Assembly (NCBI GenBank): GCA_013339895.1
Contig: JABACO010000003.1
Location: 9,838,909-9,902,908 of the forward strand
From: Ephydatia muelleri
Lineage: Eukaryota > Porifera > Demospongiae > Spongillida > Spongillidae
Reading direction: 5' to 3'
Length of the DNA: 64,000 nucleotides
Shown: positions 22,744 to 34,559 of the stretch, piece by piece
Position numbering within the stretch: position 1 is the first letter of the stretch
How the letters are laid out: each line of letters opens with the position of its first letter
Position numbers and translations under genes: made by a program
The notes under the pieces: model-generated
What the model was told of the DNA's origin: nothing
Seen by the model: only the letters and a program-made list of their open reading frames with translations
Databases searched by the model: none

Positions 22744-22989
22744 TGTAATACCAATGTATACATCATCAGCTGATGAACTCCTACAATGGTGGATTGTCTG
22801 CATGTCTCCTTTGCAGGTGTCTCATTTCTTGTATGTCTATGTGCACGTGTCTTAGTTATTCGTCTGTCTCCCTGACACATGTATTTTTGTATATCAATGC
22901 ATGTCTCTTGTTCTGAAAGCAGACTCTCTCTCATCTGTGATTGGACCTAATATTATATTTTTGCTATTGGGAGTCTAAGCTGCATTACA
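22744..22989 (+). repeat. 3' LTR of the second Ty3-type family
   Basis: 246 bp, starts TGTAATACC after a purine-rich tract and ends GCATTACA. Matches 17866-18087 inverted. Confidence 0.8.
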
Positions 22990-23430
22990 TTCCTATTGGG
23001 AGAGTACATAGGAAAATAGTGCATCAAAAGTAGATAATGATGCTAAAAGGGTGGTAAATATATATGTGGATTTACCCATTGAGCAGATTTGCAGCTATTA
23101 TGATTGTTGGGCTTATATCCATTACATTCATTTGCCTGCACTGTAACATTAATCAGCATAGAACTTACTGTCATCATAATGGCATTTGTCTCTTCAGAAG
23201 TAGTGAATTTGTGCCTATCAGCTGTTCAAAGACAAAATCATAGAAATTAGTGTGGGCAAGTTTTGATGCAAAAGACAACACATTAAACAGCTCTTTGAGA
23301 AAGGGGGTGTGAATAGGGGGGATCTTACTATTGCATAGGAAATTTTTTGTAAAAGGATGAACACACATTGCATGTTGAGTAGAAGAATGATAAATACTAG
23401 TGAACATTTGCATTATTTCTTTATTATTAT
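22990..23430. other. Nothing recognised
   Basis: An open frame on the minus strand (23174-23476) matches no family known to me and runs into the MITE at 23431. No support as a gene. Confidence 0.4.
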
Positions 23431-24074
23431 TTAACTCTTTGACCGCCAAGTGCACATTTATGTGCAATAATTGCACCCCGCGTTCACCGCCAAGTGCACA
23501 TTTTTGTGCACACGTATTAGAAAACCAATCTGTATTGCATGGTTACGCACTTTGTGCACCAAACAGCGCTCAGGACATAGAACTACGACTGGAGTGTTGG
23601 TTTTTAATTGAAAGGTAAGCGGTAACTAACAGCTGCAGCTGTACGTGTAATGGCGCCTCTATCGTCACTAGCGGCTTTGAACAAGCACCCGCTTGTTCTA
23701 CTAAAATAGGGGAGAACGAAGCTTTTTTAAAAAGCTGGACCTTAGAAATAACACCAAGGGATAAAAATATCGTGTTTTCGTTGTCTGTTTTATAGTGTAC
23801 ACGACGTACGGCTTCAAATCCCTGCCCACTTGGCTCCGCCTATATCGGGTGCTGTTAGCAACCATTGTTTTTCAAACACCGAATATAAATATATCAAAAC
23901 AAAAATCACAAAACGCTTTATTATCATAGTAATGTCTTTAAAGTAAGCTAACCGTGTGATTCTTCAAGAACGGCGAGTCTTCGGCGACTAATAAGCAACG
24001 GTAGCCATAATTAAAAACATAGCTGACAATTAACGACGTCACCCGTATTGCAATATTGACGTCCAAAGAGTTAA
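23431..24074. mobile_element. TTAA-flanked MITE (piggyBac-like ends)
   Basis: Starts TTAACTCTTTGACCGCC and ends GACGTCCAAAGAGTTAA. A TTAA target duplication (23431-23434 and 24071-24074) brackets CTCTTTG inverted ends, the target site used by piggyBac and some other superfamilies. Near the left end CACCGCCAAGTGCACATTT-like sequence occurs twice in tandem about 38 bp apart. 644 bp, no transposase. Confidence 0.75.
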
Positions 24075-24894
24075 TCACATGTACATTTTGTTGTCCTAAA
24101 AGATGCCATAGAGTTGTGTAAACTTTCTTCTTTCAATCACCTATCACCATTCCATGCAATCTTGTATCACACCAGAAGTTTTTATTGTCTTGTAGTTTTG
24201 ATTGTTGTTCAATGCTATTTGGGCTCCAGGTTTAGTCCTTGTGATAGACCAGATCTCATTGAAATGATCGCAGTGTTGACTTTGTGAATATAATGTTGCG
24301 GTGTTGCTTGTTTTACGTGTATATAATGATGTGGGCTACGAGCAAGGCAGGGTTTCTAGTGATAGGACTGAGCTAGTTGCAGTGAAGAGTGGGGAAGAAG
24401 CTGCATGGCGCTAACGGCGGTCAGATGCATGTGCAAGATGTGGCTAGTTTGGTCTATTAAACTAGGAATTAAAGGTTCTGACATAACCAATTCAGTACAT
24501 TATAAATTGCTGACTACATTTTCATGAAAACATATACATGTACATATAGGTTAAACCATCATTAGACACAAAAATGACTTGTGTCACTACTGACTAGTAT
24601 GTGATGGCCACTCCTTGTAATGTATGGAAAGAAAAATTTGTATTTATTTTCTAGCTTCATGAAATTTTGATGTATCTGTAGATGCATAAGAGCTGCTAAG
24701 GTAGCTATGATGAATCATTTGAAGGGCTCCCCAAACATATATAGAAACATTTGATCAGAGGCATTCATCGTTAATAGTCCAAGTATTCAGTATGAGTAAT
24801 TTCACGATGAACAGCAGAAAGCTGTTGTACCATTTACTATACATAAAGCAAACAAGTGCATGTATGATGATTTGAAGGGAGATTTGGGACTTAC
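24075..24894. other. Nothing recognised
   Basis: No exon, RNA gene or clear repeat seen. If the receptor gene at 25-30 kb continues to the left, cytoplasmic exons should lie here, but I find no kinase or other signalling motif. Confidence 0.4.
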
Positions 24895-25002
24895 AATGTC
24901 CTCGTGCTCTGCAAATGATACATATCACAACTCCAATGGCAAGAAGAAGAAGAAGAAGAAGAAGAAGAGGACCAAAAATTGAGCCAAGTATTATTCCAAT
25001 TG
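24895..25002 (-). CDS. Receptor gene, transmembrane exon
   Basis: A minus-strand exon of 108 nt between an acceptor (CATTCATCCAG) and a donor (GTAAGT). It encodes AIGIILGSIFGPLLLLLLLL followed by LAIGVVICIICRARGH: one hydrophobic segment of about 27 residues, then a basic, Cys-containing stop-transfer. This is a single-pass type I membrane anchor. The leucine run is encoded by a CTT trinucleotide repeat. Its position downstream of the exons at 26137-26424, 29429-29704 and 29759-30034 suggests one receptor or adhesion gene. The cytoplasmic part has not been found. Confidence 0.65.
24941..24969. repeat. AAG/CTT trinucleotide repeat inside a coding exon
   Basis: About nine AAG units; on the coding strand it is CTT, Leu, within the transmembrane segment. 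Confidence 0.85.
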
Positions 25003-26136
25003 CTGGATGAATGCAGACATATATATAGAAACTTGGTAAACCATGTGTTTTCAATTTTAAAGTACTCACTGATTTTACCAGACTGTGAAGCAAATATAAT
25101 GCATATTTGTAAAATGCCTCAGAAATAAGAATTAGCCTCCTCCTCACACAAAGACATACATTACTTTGCAATGGGTGCAATTGGGATACAATTTTGAATC
25201 TAATCTGTACAGGTACATGGCTCTTAAAGGCATGTTAACACAGGGTCCTGAACTAGCAAATGTGTAGAGCCAGTTGATGTATGAAACTCTACCAAGCAAA
25301 TTTTAATTTCGGTTTGGAGGCATGACGTAGCAATTAGAACAGAGTGGATCTAATTCAATGAATGAATATCTGCAGAAATATCAATTATATTCACGTGCAA
25401 TTACAATACAGATGATGAGCTAATGTACGAAAAACATTATTGACCATAATACTGTTTCACCACCTATCTGGTTTACATTTGTTTACAAACCTTTAATGGA
25501 AAGGTTTCGGCAACAATATGCCATTATTGTCATGAATTTCTACTGTTTGTTATATATATTTTCTTTTGGAAATGATTACACCAATATACATGTATCTATA
25601 GCTTCCTCGGGACAGAATTTGTGAATAAAGTAAGCTATCCTAGAATATAGATTCCTCCTTTACTGGAAAATCTATACAATCACAAATAGCAATACGAAAC
25701 TATGTTATTTTAATTAAAAAACACACACTTTGAATTTCACAACTTACTCCAATTCATGTCCTATTCTAACCCAGTTCAGGACAATTCTACAGTACTTCAG
25801 CTTTCTGTCTATCCATGCTTTTATTTTACTAATGGCGATGTAGGCTTAGATCTGTATTTCATGTGCAATATCTCCCCATCCATTTTTTGAGCTGCAGAGA
25901 GCTGATAATCCCTTATCAATAATGTGGTCCATAATCAAACCACCTGGATGATAAAATACTGTCCATACTAAAGTGAACAATTTAGCATCTATGCATACAT
26001 TGTATATGCACCATACCATCTGATGTTGTCTGAATCATCATTGTTGGTGAGGTTGAATTTGCTACATATATTTATTTTGAGAAAGAATAAAGCAATTGTT
26101 AGTTTTATTTATTTATTTTAATGAAATCTTGAATAC

Positions 26137-26424
26137 CTTTATTTGTAAGTACTGTGACTCCGGTGTACACACAATCATGATAAGACCCATCACTCAAAAC
26201 TGCATATGCCTTTATTGTATAGACTCCAGGTCCAGGTATTAAAATGTTCAGACAAGACAAACTAGATGAATTGTTCTGGTATCTCTTAGATGCTGTGCAG
26301 AATGTTTCATTTAAAAATACCAAACATCCAATGGACTGAGCACAAGAGATGAATTTGCAATCAGCTTGCCAAGGACCAAGTAATGAGGTTGCATTAACGA
26401 TAACATTTGCAATCTCGCATGTAC
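26137..26424 (-). CDS. Receptor gene, membrane-proximal extracellular exon
   Basis: A 288 nt (96-codon) phase-symmetric exon between acceptor TTAATCCAG and donor GTATTC. It encodes an extracellular module with several Cys and N-glycosylation sequons: IGCLVFLNETFCTASKRY, then a GPGVYTIKAYAVLSDGSYHD strand and VYTGVTVLTN. The exon at 52508-52833 in the receptor kinase gene is homologous (same GT start phase, C-L-I/V-x-L, CxASxRxxN, G-x-Y-x-L/I pattern). I do not recognise a named domain; it has the look of a beta-sandwich. It sits between the FN3 exon and the transmembrane exon of the gene. Confidence 0.65.
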
Positions 26425-26477
26425 CTGGATTAATAAATAGATGCAGTAAAAAATATCATCGATATATATAATTATAT

Positions 26478-27150
26478 GGGACAGTTTCCGCGAAAATGTC
26501 CTATGTTTTATAACATTATAAATATAAAAATGCTCTGCGCGTGAATCGTCGTAAGGTTCATGGCGTTGATTTCCTATTTTCACCACATGATGCCACACCA
26601 TCTCTCTATGGATAATTCGAATATTGTCTCTTAGCTTCACTCCCTGGGGAAAACACAAGAGGTCTTACCTCCAGGGGTTCGAATCACGAGTATGTCCCTG
26701 CAGGAGTGTCGGCATTGCCTCAAACACGGTTTCCAGTTAGAGAAGCTTTTGAGGTACTTAAATATCGTTTTCCAACCCGCGAAACTAGCGGGAAATGTGC
26801 TTTAACTTAGAAAGCAAATATCTTATCATGTTGAAGTAAAAATTAACGAAAACGATATTTAAGTATTTCAAGAGCTTCTCTAACTGGAAACCGAATGAGG
26901 CAATGCCGACACTCCTGCAGGGAAATACTCGTGTTTCGAACCCCTGGAGGTAAGACCTCTTGTATTTTCCCCAGGAAGTGGAGCTAAGAGACAATTTTCG
27001 ATTTATCTATAGAGAGATGGTGTGGCATCATGTGGTGCAAATAGGAAGTCGACAGCATTAAAACGTTCGGACGCTACTGCGATTCACGCGCAGAGCATTT
27101 TTATAGTTATAATGATATAAAATATAGGACATATTCGCGAAAACTGTCCC
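26478..27150. mobile_element. 673 bp foldback element, GGGACAG family
   Basis: Palindromic arms of about 310 bp around a short centre near 26810. Starts GGGACAGTTTCCGCG and ends CGCGAAAACTGTCCC. The flanking 4 bp duplication is ATAT (26474-26477 and 27151-27154). The arms contain GGGGTTCGAA and AGAGATGGTGTGGCATCATG blocks in mirror image. No ORF of note. It lies in an intron of the receptor gene. Confidence 0.9.
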
Positions 27151-27154
27151 ATAT

Positions 27155-29428
27155 ACACTTTGAAGAATGAATTAGACTGTCCTCTATATGAATGCGGTTA
27201 TAACCCACAGTGTTACAGCATGCATGTAGTTGAATTAGCTTCATGTACATGCGGTGTCAATACACACGATATGATAGCACGCTTGGGTGAAAGTATGAGG
27301 CAGAGACATGTGATTGATAAGTATTGGTAGTGGAACATGTGAACACATAGCAATCATATGATCAGGTGGAATAAGATATTAGTTCTGTAGAAAGGATTCT
27401 ATTGGCTAGTCTGCAGGATGGCTAAACCAGTTATTCCACATGAGTCCTTTAACAATTGACCCAATGACTTAGCCATGTTGAAATTTTCGTGGTGGTTAGC
27501 ACATGCAGACAAGCTGAAATGGCTTTGGGTTCACTTAGTAGGAAGGCACAAAATAATTGTGCATCCTAAAGTAGCTGTCAGATGCAACAAGAGAGAATTA
27601 TGGTGAGTGCAAAATGGACTAAAGAAATGGTTTAGAAAAACTGTACATCATTGGGCTAAAAGCCATGACAAACCGTAAAGAAAATAACTAGGTTTCCTTC
27701 AGCAACTCTCTGAGGATTCTCTATGATAGTGTGTTTATCGCTAGGAAGGAACTTATGGAGCAGGAACCCACCATAAATACAGTACACATTTCAGTAAGGA
27801 TTATAGGTTCAGAATGATCTCCATGAAACCTTGCGGAACATGGTATCAGAGGTTTGCAACCATATTCGTCAATAGAGAAGGAGCAATAGGAGTCTTCTGC
27901 TCTGTTAGCATTATCATAATATAACACCTCCAACAAGAATAGAAACAGGTAGCACTTCTCCTGTTGATTGTCCCCTCAGTAAATTTCTCATGGTCACAGA
28001 TCGTACTTAGGGCAAGTACAAATACTCATTAAATGCTGATAGTTAGATAGTAAGATCCTCATTCAGGAGGTAGAATAAGTTAATTTTCATCTAGGATTCA
28101 TAAGATGGGTTTTAATAGCTAATGCATGAAGTACTCACATTCAGGAGATAGGAAGCAAACAGATGTTAGAACAAGCAGTGACGTGGATAGGGGAAAGTTA
28201 CAAAAGAGGGCAATGACATGCTGATAGCTAAATGGCTACACGTATGTTCTAATCTACGATAAGGTATTGTAATGGAACTTTGGAGCAAATTAACAATTAA
28301 AAGTTACAGAAACAGTTAGTTTCATTTACACCTCAATTCGTATAAACGGTTTTCATCATACGACATGCTATTCTCCATTTTGCTTGGAGGGTAGGACATA
28401 CAGTCTTTTAGAATAGTGGCTATCTTTCTTCCCATAAATCAGTTGATGAATAATACAGAATTTGTTCTACTCTATACTTTAGTGTTGTATAATGCTTGGA
28501 AGCCTAAAACCATTTCATAGTCTTATGCATGCAGATCGGCAGCTTCCAACAAGCCAAACTATGCTTCATAGTTAATCAGAAAAGCTGCATTGAGTGCATG
28601 TCATGTTAATTAATTTATAATACTCATGCGGCAGTCACTATATTGGTCTGACACATCTTGATGTCGACGTCAATTTCTTTCATATGCAGAGTTTCCAATA
28701 ATTGATATAGAATTATGGAATAGCTAAGTGATATTTAACATTGTGTAAGGTCATCAGCAATGTAAAATCCTCTATAGGCAAGTACCATTGTCTGAGTGGT
28801 TGTGCTAGCCAAACAAAATTATGCTTACTATTTATTGTTTCATGCTTTATGGACTTCGAGTAACTACTTATTAACTTTCAACAGGCCACACAACTCTCCT
28901 ACTTTTGCTCCAGCATCAAAATGGGCTGGGAAATTTGTTTGAGTGACACTATCCCATCAGTTTGCCTGGAAGAAGCTATTATCAAAACTAATTTTTCTGT
29001 ACTCTTGCCTCTTTTGATGTGCCTTCCAAAATGCAGTTTTGATATTACTAGCCACTTTGAATAACATCAGAGTGGTTTAGTTTAAGTATCATTAACGCTG
29101 AAAGACGAAGACACAAAATTGATAACTAGAAGCCTGGAAGGAACAAAGTATTGATGATGCCTATGATGTCCAGCTTTCCTATCAATGGGAATGATCATTT
29201 CTCTTTGAGATCAGTGGGAAAATAATAAAAGTTTATCCCTATTGCGGGTCCTCAACTGTGCTGTAACTCGATGGTATCCTCAGAACTCCATCTGTCTACA
29301 CAACAATTGAACTAATGGCATGTAACTGACTTTACCTACGGAAACCATCCATAGCACCCACTGATGATATTCATGACAAATTCACATTGTTATGCATAGC
29401 ACTGACCAATTATAATAATATTTCTTAC
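27155..29428. other. Long intronic region, nothing firm
   Basis: A minus-strand open frame at 27721-27936 is Cys-containing (YCSFSIDEYGCKPLIPCSAR) but matches no domain I know and lacks clear splice sites. The rest shows no coding signal. Confidence 0.35.
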
Positions 29429-29704
29429 CTCCAAAAATTTGCACAGATGCACTTTGTAAGCATGTTTGGTTTTGGTATCCATATACTGCAGTAACAGTTG
29501 CATTGTAGTGGTCACAAGGATCAGGAATGTTGTATTCGAACTGCTTTACACTCAGTGTTTCATTGTATACTAACATCCCAAACCTTTTTCTAATTACTAC
29601 CTGATAATTGAGTGCTGAATAATTGTCAGATGCAAAGGTCCACCTTAGTGATGCATAACTACTATTAAGTACAATGCTTGTTAGTGTTGAAGGGATTGAT
29701 GAAC
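29429..29704 (-). CDS. Receptor gene, fibronectin type III exon
   Basis: A 276 nt exon (92 codons) bounded by acceptor GTGTTAG and donor GTAAGA. It encodes an FN3 fold: IVLNSSYASLRWTFASD (Trp of strand B), YQVVIRKRFG, FEYNIPDPCDHYNATVTAVY (Tyr/Leu corner region and the NATVTAVYGYQN strand). FN3 modules mediate extracellular binding in receptors and adhesion proteins. It is separated by a 54 bp intron from the Ig exon upstream. Confidence 0.8.
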
Positions 29705-29758
29705 CTAACACGGAGAGGAAATAAAATGGATTAAGTATCAAATCCAGCTATTGTGTAC

Positions 29759-30034
29759 CTAGAATTTTTAGAAAGGCTGAAGCACTGTAGTTTTGGTCAT
29801 CGCCACAGACAATTGATGATCCAGAGGACAATGTGTTACCGGGCACTATCAAAGTTGACATCACCCCAGGACTTTGTGGTATTGTTGCTGGAGAAGCTAT
29901 TCCCTGTGATATAGGATCCTGACCATTGACCAGCCAAGTTATTGTAGAAGGGTTATCAGATATACATTGAAATGATGCAGGTGCTCCAGAGCATATTGTT
30001 TGATTGGAAGGACTCTGAATTATGTATGCCAACC
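29759..30034 (-). CDS. Receptor gene, immunoglobulin-like exon
   Basis: A 276 nt exon (92 codons) with acceptor CTATGCAG and donor GTACAC. It encodes an Ig domain: SPSNQTICSGAPASFQCISD (strand B Cys), TITWLVNGQDP (strand C Trp), then STLIVPGNTLSSGSSIVCGD (strand F Cys) and ASAFLKIL. The single domain per exon with equal phase is the usual module arrangement. Further upstream exons, including a signal peptide, were not identified. Confidence 0.8.
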
Positions 30035-31970
30035 CTGCATAGAAGTGCACATGCAGTCGCATGTGCATTGCACATTGCTTAATCATGATAACTCACCTAA
30101 GTAATTGAATGAGCATATCAAAATGTAGATTATGTTGGAACTGTTATAGGAATTGAAAAAGAAGATGCTGAACGCATTATGCTTTCCAAAATCAAAACAA
30201 TTATAGCACTTTGCATACACAGCAACTATACCGGTATAACTTCAACGCGTTTATACAGTAGATGACGTTTAATTTTTTTTCCGCTCTTCAATATTTGGAA
30301 TGGGTTTAACTGTATGAACTTGTTTGGTTGGCAAAGTAGTTGTCAACAACAGTTTGAAACTGAAACTTGTTACGCGACTTCTTGGTTTCTATTTTTGGTA
30401 GTTGTTGTGTCCCTCGTTCAGCAAAATTTTTTAACTCATTTCTCGACCTTTTGGAAACAGTTCAGACTGGAATTTTTGCATATAACTACCACACACATAA
30501 CTACATCACTTGGTTTGGCCAAATGTTGAACGCGCGGTAAACTGTTTGAGGTTCGAGGCTGCAAATGTGCTGTTTTACAGTGGAAATCGTGGTACTTGAT
30601 CCTAATAATGTGAATTTGGTTCACTTGAATGTGTTTTGATTGATTTACACTGAAATACAAATCTGACAACGCACGTTTGCTACATAATTGTTTGCAATTG
30701 GCAATCATAAACACTAAGCATCACGTGACTGTTTGGTTTCACTACGATCTTGGACAGTAAACAAATTACCACTTATTGTTTTAGGTGAATTTCTCTCTCG
30801 TTTCGTTATGAATCGTTACGAATCATGGTATATAAAGAGTGGGCGTTTCCCCATCGTTTGCTCGAGTTGGATTTTTAGTCCGGTAAAAGGAAACGGTGTT
30901 TTCGATACAGACGCCATATTTTATACTGTTTTGTGCTAGGTCAGCCATTTCGCTTTGAGCGATTTCTATGTCCCATAAATATACAAGAGAGTAGTACGAT
31001 CAGTACTTTATCGTAGGAGATCTTTCTTGCTGTGCCAATGCGCAGTGTAGCGCTAACATAATGCCTTCAAAGAAAGCTACTGCCTCGAGAGGAAAAATAC
31101 TCGACAGGGGAAAAGGAAGACAGACCATCGGTCCCTGGAATGCACAGTGGATTAGGACCCCGACATTTGAGTAGGGTATAATGTATTTGTTTTTAATTTT
31201 TTATTATTTTTATAACATCTTGCAGCACTATAATCTGCAGGAGAAATTTCCATACTGTTTATGGTTAATGAGTGCCAGTCTGCCAAAGCATAAATAAGGA
31301 GAATTTTATTAAAAGTGTAATGGTAACTATATTTTGCTAGAATCTTAAAGGATTGAGTTATATATTTGTACTACATAGCATTTTGTCTCCTATTTCTAAT
31401 GATACTAATTTTTAGTGTTTTTTGTATTGAAGACATGAATTTTTAAAGTTTTCCCACTAAAATTGTACTCGTACCAAGTTTAAACTCGTGGCTAGTCGAA
31501 GCTACAGCCATCTGGGCCATATATGACGCATAACTACGATTAACCACCATTTGGCACTAGCAATATCGTCGCCACCTCCCGCCGTGTTTTAAGTTAGAGC
31601 GACAAAGTTAAAAACAAAAAAGCGCCATGTTTACAATAATTTCATTAATAACATCCATTTAATACAAGAGTGGACCGTGGGAATATACTTTATGGCACCT
31701 GGGCCTTTCACAACGCTACGCCGCGCTGTCCTTTTGTTGTGTGCGGACAATAACACAATACAGCCCGTGTTTTGTTCATTGTGTAGAGGCCTGTGTGTGC
31801 GTGCTGGCCTGCGGCGCATATACTGTATTAAGATGTGTGTGCAAACAATTGTAACAGCTAGTTTTTAATTGTATCCTTTCTGCGCATCGGTGATGAAAGT
31901 TAGAGTTTCGCTTATTCGTTCGTTCATTTCGTTTTGTTCTTTGGCGGCTGCTCGATTATGGCTGAAGAGG
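30035..31970. other. Nothing firm
   Basis: Several short frames (for example 31061-31172, plus strand, Lys/Arg-rich, 37 codons, MPSKKATASRGKILDRGKGR start). No family recognised and no upstream exons of the receptor gene found. Confidence 0.35.
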
Positions 31971-32131
31971 TGAAGATACCACTAAACGTAAAATAGACAA
32001 TAGTGAAGCTTGGGAAAGATATGTAAAGCGGTTTAGAAGCATTACCGAGACAGCAGAACAATTCATCGCTGATGAAAAATTAGTTGCCATGAAGACCAAA
32101 TGAGAGGGATGAAAAAAAGTAGGCGAATAGA

Positions 32132-32281
32132 ATGAGGCTTGTCAAATGCTCATTTTGTGGTGAGGATCACAATGTCCAGTCTTGTACACAAAAGTATGCA
32201 AGATCAAGTTGCTTCTCTTTGGAAAAACATCTACTTGCCTGCATGTTTGCAGATGATCAGGATCAGGAGACAGGAACATAA
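32132..32281 (+). CDS. Small zinc-knuckle ORF, 49 aa
   Basis: ATG ORF with VKCSFCGEDHNVQSC, an exact CX2CX4HX4C zinc knuckle, then a second Cys/His cluster (SSCFSLEKHLLAC). CCHC knuckles bind single-stranded nucleic acid and are common in element-encoded and RNA-binding proteins. About 120 bp upstream, another frame (about 31980-32103) reads TKRKIDNSEAWERYVKRFRS and ends with a stop, and may be part of the same unit. No transposon boundaries found around it. Confidence 0.35.
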   Translation: MRLVKCSFCGEDHNVQSCTQKYARSSCFSLEKHLLACMFADDQDQETGT

Positions 32282-32524
32282 TCAGAACTTTGTCAGCATG
32301 CAGCATTCACACCATATTTGTTAATTCTTGATTTTAGCATTTTTATGTAGTAGGGTTCATATATATAGTGTTACTTTTTAACTTCACTAGTGTAAAACTA
32401 ATATGGATGTCTGCAAACATATGTTGGATATTTTAAAATGTTAATACTTAATGATTTTCACATGTAATAGAACTTGATTATTAAGGTTTGAAATATTCAA
32501 TTTTATAATCATTAATTTGATTCT

Positions 32525-32850
32525 AGTACCATTACGGAAGCGGGCATGTAGTCAGGTGCTGCAGCAAGAGCAGCTGAGCTCAGAAAGCACACGCAAAATG
32601 ACTCTAAATGTGCTGAACTAAGTTGGAAATGTATTCCGCTGGACGAGAGTGTTATGGTGCATGGGGTCCAGAGGCTCTAAAGGCCTTCTCACAAGTAGCC
32701 ACTCGTTTAGCCATTCGTGGGAATACCTCTAAATCTACATGTATGGCATTGACTGACCTCTTTGGTCGCCTCAGTCACTCACTAATTAGAGCTAATGCTC
32801 GTGTCATTCTGCCTACTCCCACCTTATGCAGCAGGTGGATGAACTTTAAT
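32525..32850 (+). pseudogene. LINE 3' end (RLE-type family), truncated copy A
   Basis: Encodes the C-terminal end of the same protein found at 45066-45716: GAAARAAELRKHTQND, then YGAWGPEALKAFSQVATRLA and DLFGRLSHSLIRANARVI. The upstream part is missing, as expected for 5' truncation during reverse transcription. The frame is shifted once near 32650. A 3' tail containing AATAATAATAATAAA follows at 32905-32940. Confidence 0.7.
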
Positions 32851-33003
32851 TAATTTGTGTGTATTCGTTTGTATTGTGTGTATGTATTCATTTAATTAGT
32901 AGATGTAATAATAATAATAAACTGATGTAATAAAATAATAACTTGTAGTATATAGATTTGGGACAGTTTCCGAGAAAATTGCGCTTCGCTATACATATAA
33001 AAT

Positions 33004-33243
33004 GGGACAGTTTCCGCGAAAATTGCCCCACGGTTAAAATGTTATAAGAATGCATCGCGTTTGAATCGCTATAACTTCCCAACGGATAACGCTATCGACT
33101 TTCTATTTTCAACACATCATAGTGAAATGGTGTGGTATGAAGTATTGAAAATAGGAAGTCGATAGAATTATCCGTTGGGAAGTTATAGCGATTCAAACAC
33201 GATGCATTTTTATAAAACTTAACCGTGGGGCGGAAACTGTCCC
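33004..33243. mobile_element. 240 bp hairpin MITE, GGGACAG family
   Basis: Nearly the same hairpin as 7191-7440. Flanked by AAAT at 33000-33003 and 33244-33247. One terminus has lost about 15 bp. Inserted in the outer element. Confidence 0.9.
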
Positions 33244-33763
33244 AAATGTTCATGTGGAAAAAAAACAGTAGTTTTGGTGGGTTTGAACCCGGTGGGGTAT
33301 CGAACGATGCAGTTCTGGCACGGAGCAAGTGCAAGACCCCAAAATGTATTTTACAATAGAGAAATGATGCAGTATTAAGTGTTGAAAATAGAAAGTTGAT
33401 ATCTTTTACTGTTCGAAAGTTATAGTGATTCAAACGCAAGTAAATGGGACAGTTTCCGCGAAAATTGCCCCACGGATATATTATAAAATGTTATAAAAAT
33501 GCATCGCGGGTGAATCGCTATAACTTCCCAACGGTTAACGCTATCGACTTCCTATTTTCAACACTTCATACTACACCATTTCACTACGGGAAAACTTATT
33601 TTGGGGTCTTGCACTAGTTCCTTGCTGATGCTACGAAGTCCGATACCCCATGGGGTTCAAAACCGCCACATCTTCAGCTAGGAGAGTTTAAATCGCTTCA
33701 AATTCAGTATGTACGTACAGGGGTCCTGTTGCTATTGATATGTTCAGTTCGTTAATTTCTACT

Positions 33764-33895
33764 CTATCCGTCACGGAGATACAGCTGTGCAAAGTTAATG
33801 CACATTTCCCGCTCGATTGCACCATTGTTGCATGCAACCCGTGTTCCATTCTCCCAATCCACAATAAATTTTGATAACTTCTTTGTTCCGCCCAT
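33764..33895 (-). CDS. 43-codon ORF in the left arm of the giant foldback
   Basis: An ATG ORF mirrored at 39536-39667. It contains KFIVDWENGTRVACNNGAIE and then REMCINFAQLYLRDG. It is open in both arms, and a related KFIVDWE peptide occurs at 7672-7791 and an INFAQ peptide near 3420. It could be the remains of a coding exon of the ancestral element, or chance. No known domain. Confidence 0.3.
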   Translation of the reverse strand: MGGTKKLSKFIVDWENGTRVACNNGAIEREMCINFAQLYLRDG

Positions 33896-34325
33896 TTCTC
33901 CCTTAAACTAAGCTAGCCGTTCCCAACTGTTTTTGTCTCACTCAGGCAGTGAGTTTATGCGGGAAAGTTAAAAGAAGAAGAACGCTGCTCAGTTCCAGAC
34001 GATCGTACCAAATTAACGGACCCAAGTGAATGGTTGCAGTATAACCTTGCGACTCCCACGTCGCCGGCAGTATTCAAAACGGCACGCGTAAGGCTATTTG
34101 CTACGCACTCACATCATCCTCTAGTCGTGTAATAAAGCTTTCCTATTTGCCATCATCTTGCTATCTGCCACGCCCACTCGGCTACGATTGCAATGATTTC
34201 GGTCTCACACAACTTTCAGCTCACACATAGTACATGAACTCATGCTGGCTCCCACTTGTGCACACACTTGCATTGTTGCGTACATGGCCCTGTACACTAT
34301 CGTATGGCATATTTTCTTATACACA

Positions 34326-34348
34326 ACCACACACGCACACGCACACGC

Positions 34349-34420
<72 letters not shown>
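34326..34420. repeat. CA microsatellite in left arm
   Basis: (CACG)n then pure (CA)n; its shorter mirror (GT)n is at 39103-39128 in the right arm. Confidence 0.9.
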
Positions 34421-34559
34421 GTACAGCGTACTTGCACACACCAGTTATACATGTGGCAAACAATACACCTGTCTGATGATGGTACAAACACTCTCACTCA
34501 CAAACATTGTCTTATGCACATGTACATGTATTCTATTCAATTCAGCTGATTGCATTTCA

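Larger units (their letters stand above)
18590..22989 (+). mobile_element. Heavily broken Ty3-type fossil, 3' part
   Basis: Plus-strand remains of reverse transcriptase (AMDRVLNDLKW-type block and FDDIVVIGKTF near 18700), RNase H (near 19130-19420), an integrase zinc-binding head (near 19810-19950), integrase core ([10 protein letters not shown] and [18 protein letters not shown], 21840-21990) and the end of pol (KRTQVVHFDQLKPC near 22440). A polypurine-like GGAGGGAGCAG then precedes the LTR at 22744-22989. Segments are partly out of order and an hAT-like piece lies inside. There are dozens of breaks; an old copy. Confidence 0.85.

Noticed and set aside
26640-26960. tRNA or SINE B box (GGGGTTCGAA)
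   Set aside because: The motif lies mirrored in both arms of a foldback; no A box at the right distance and no cloverleaf.
27721-27936. Cys-containing minus-strand frame as a further receptor exon
   Set aside because: Acceptor and donor are not convincing and it matches neither Ig, FN3 nor the shared extracellular exon.
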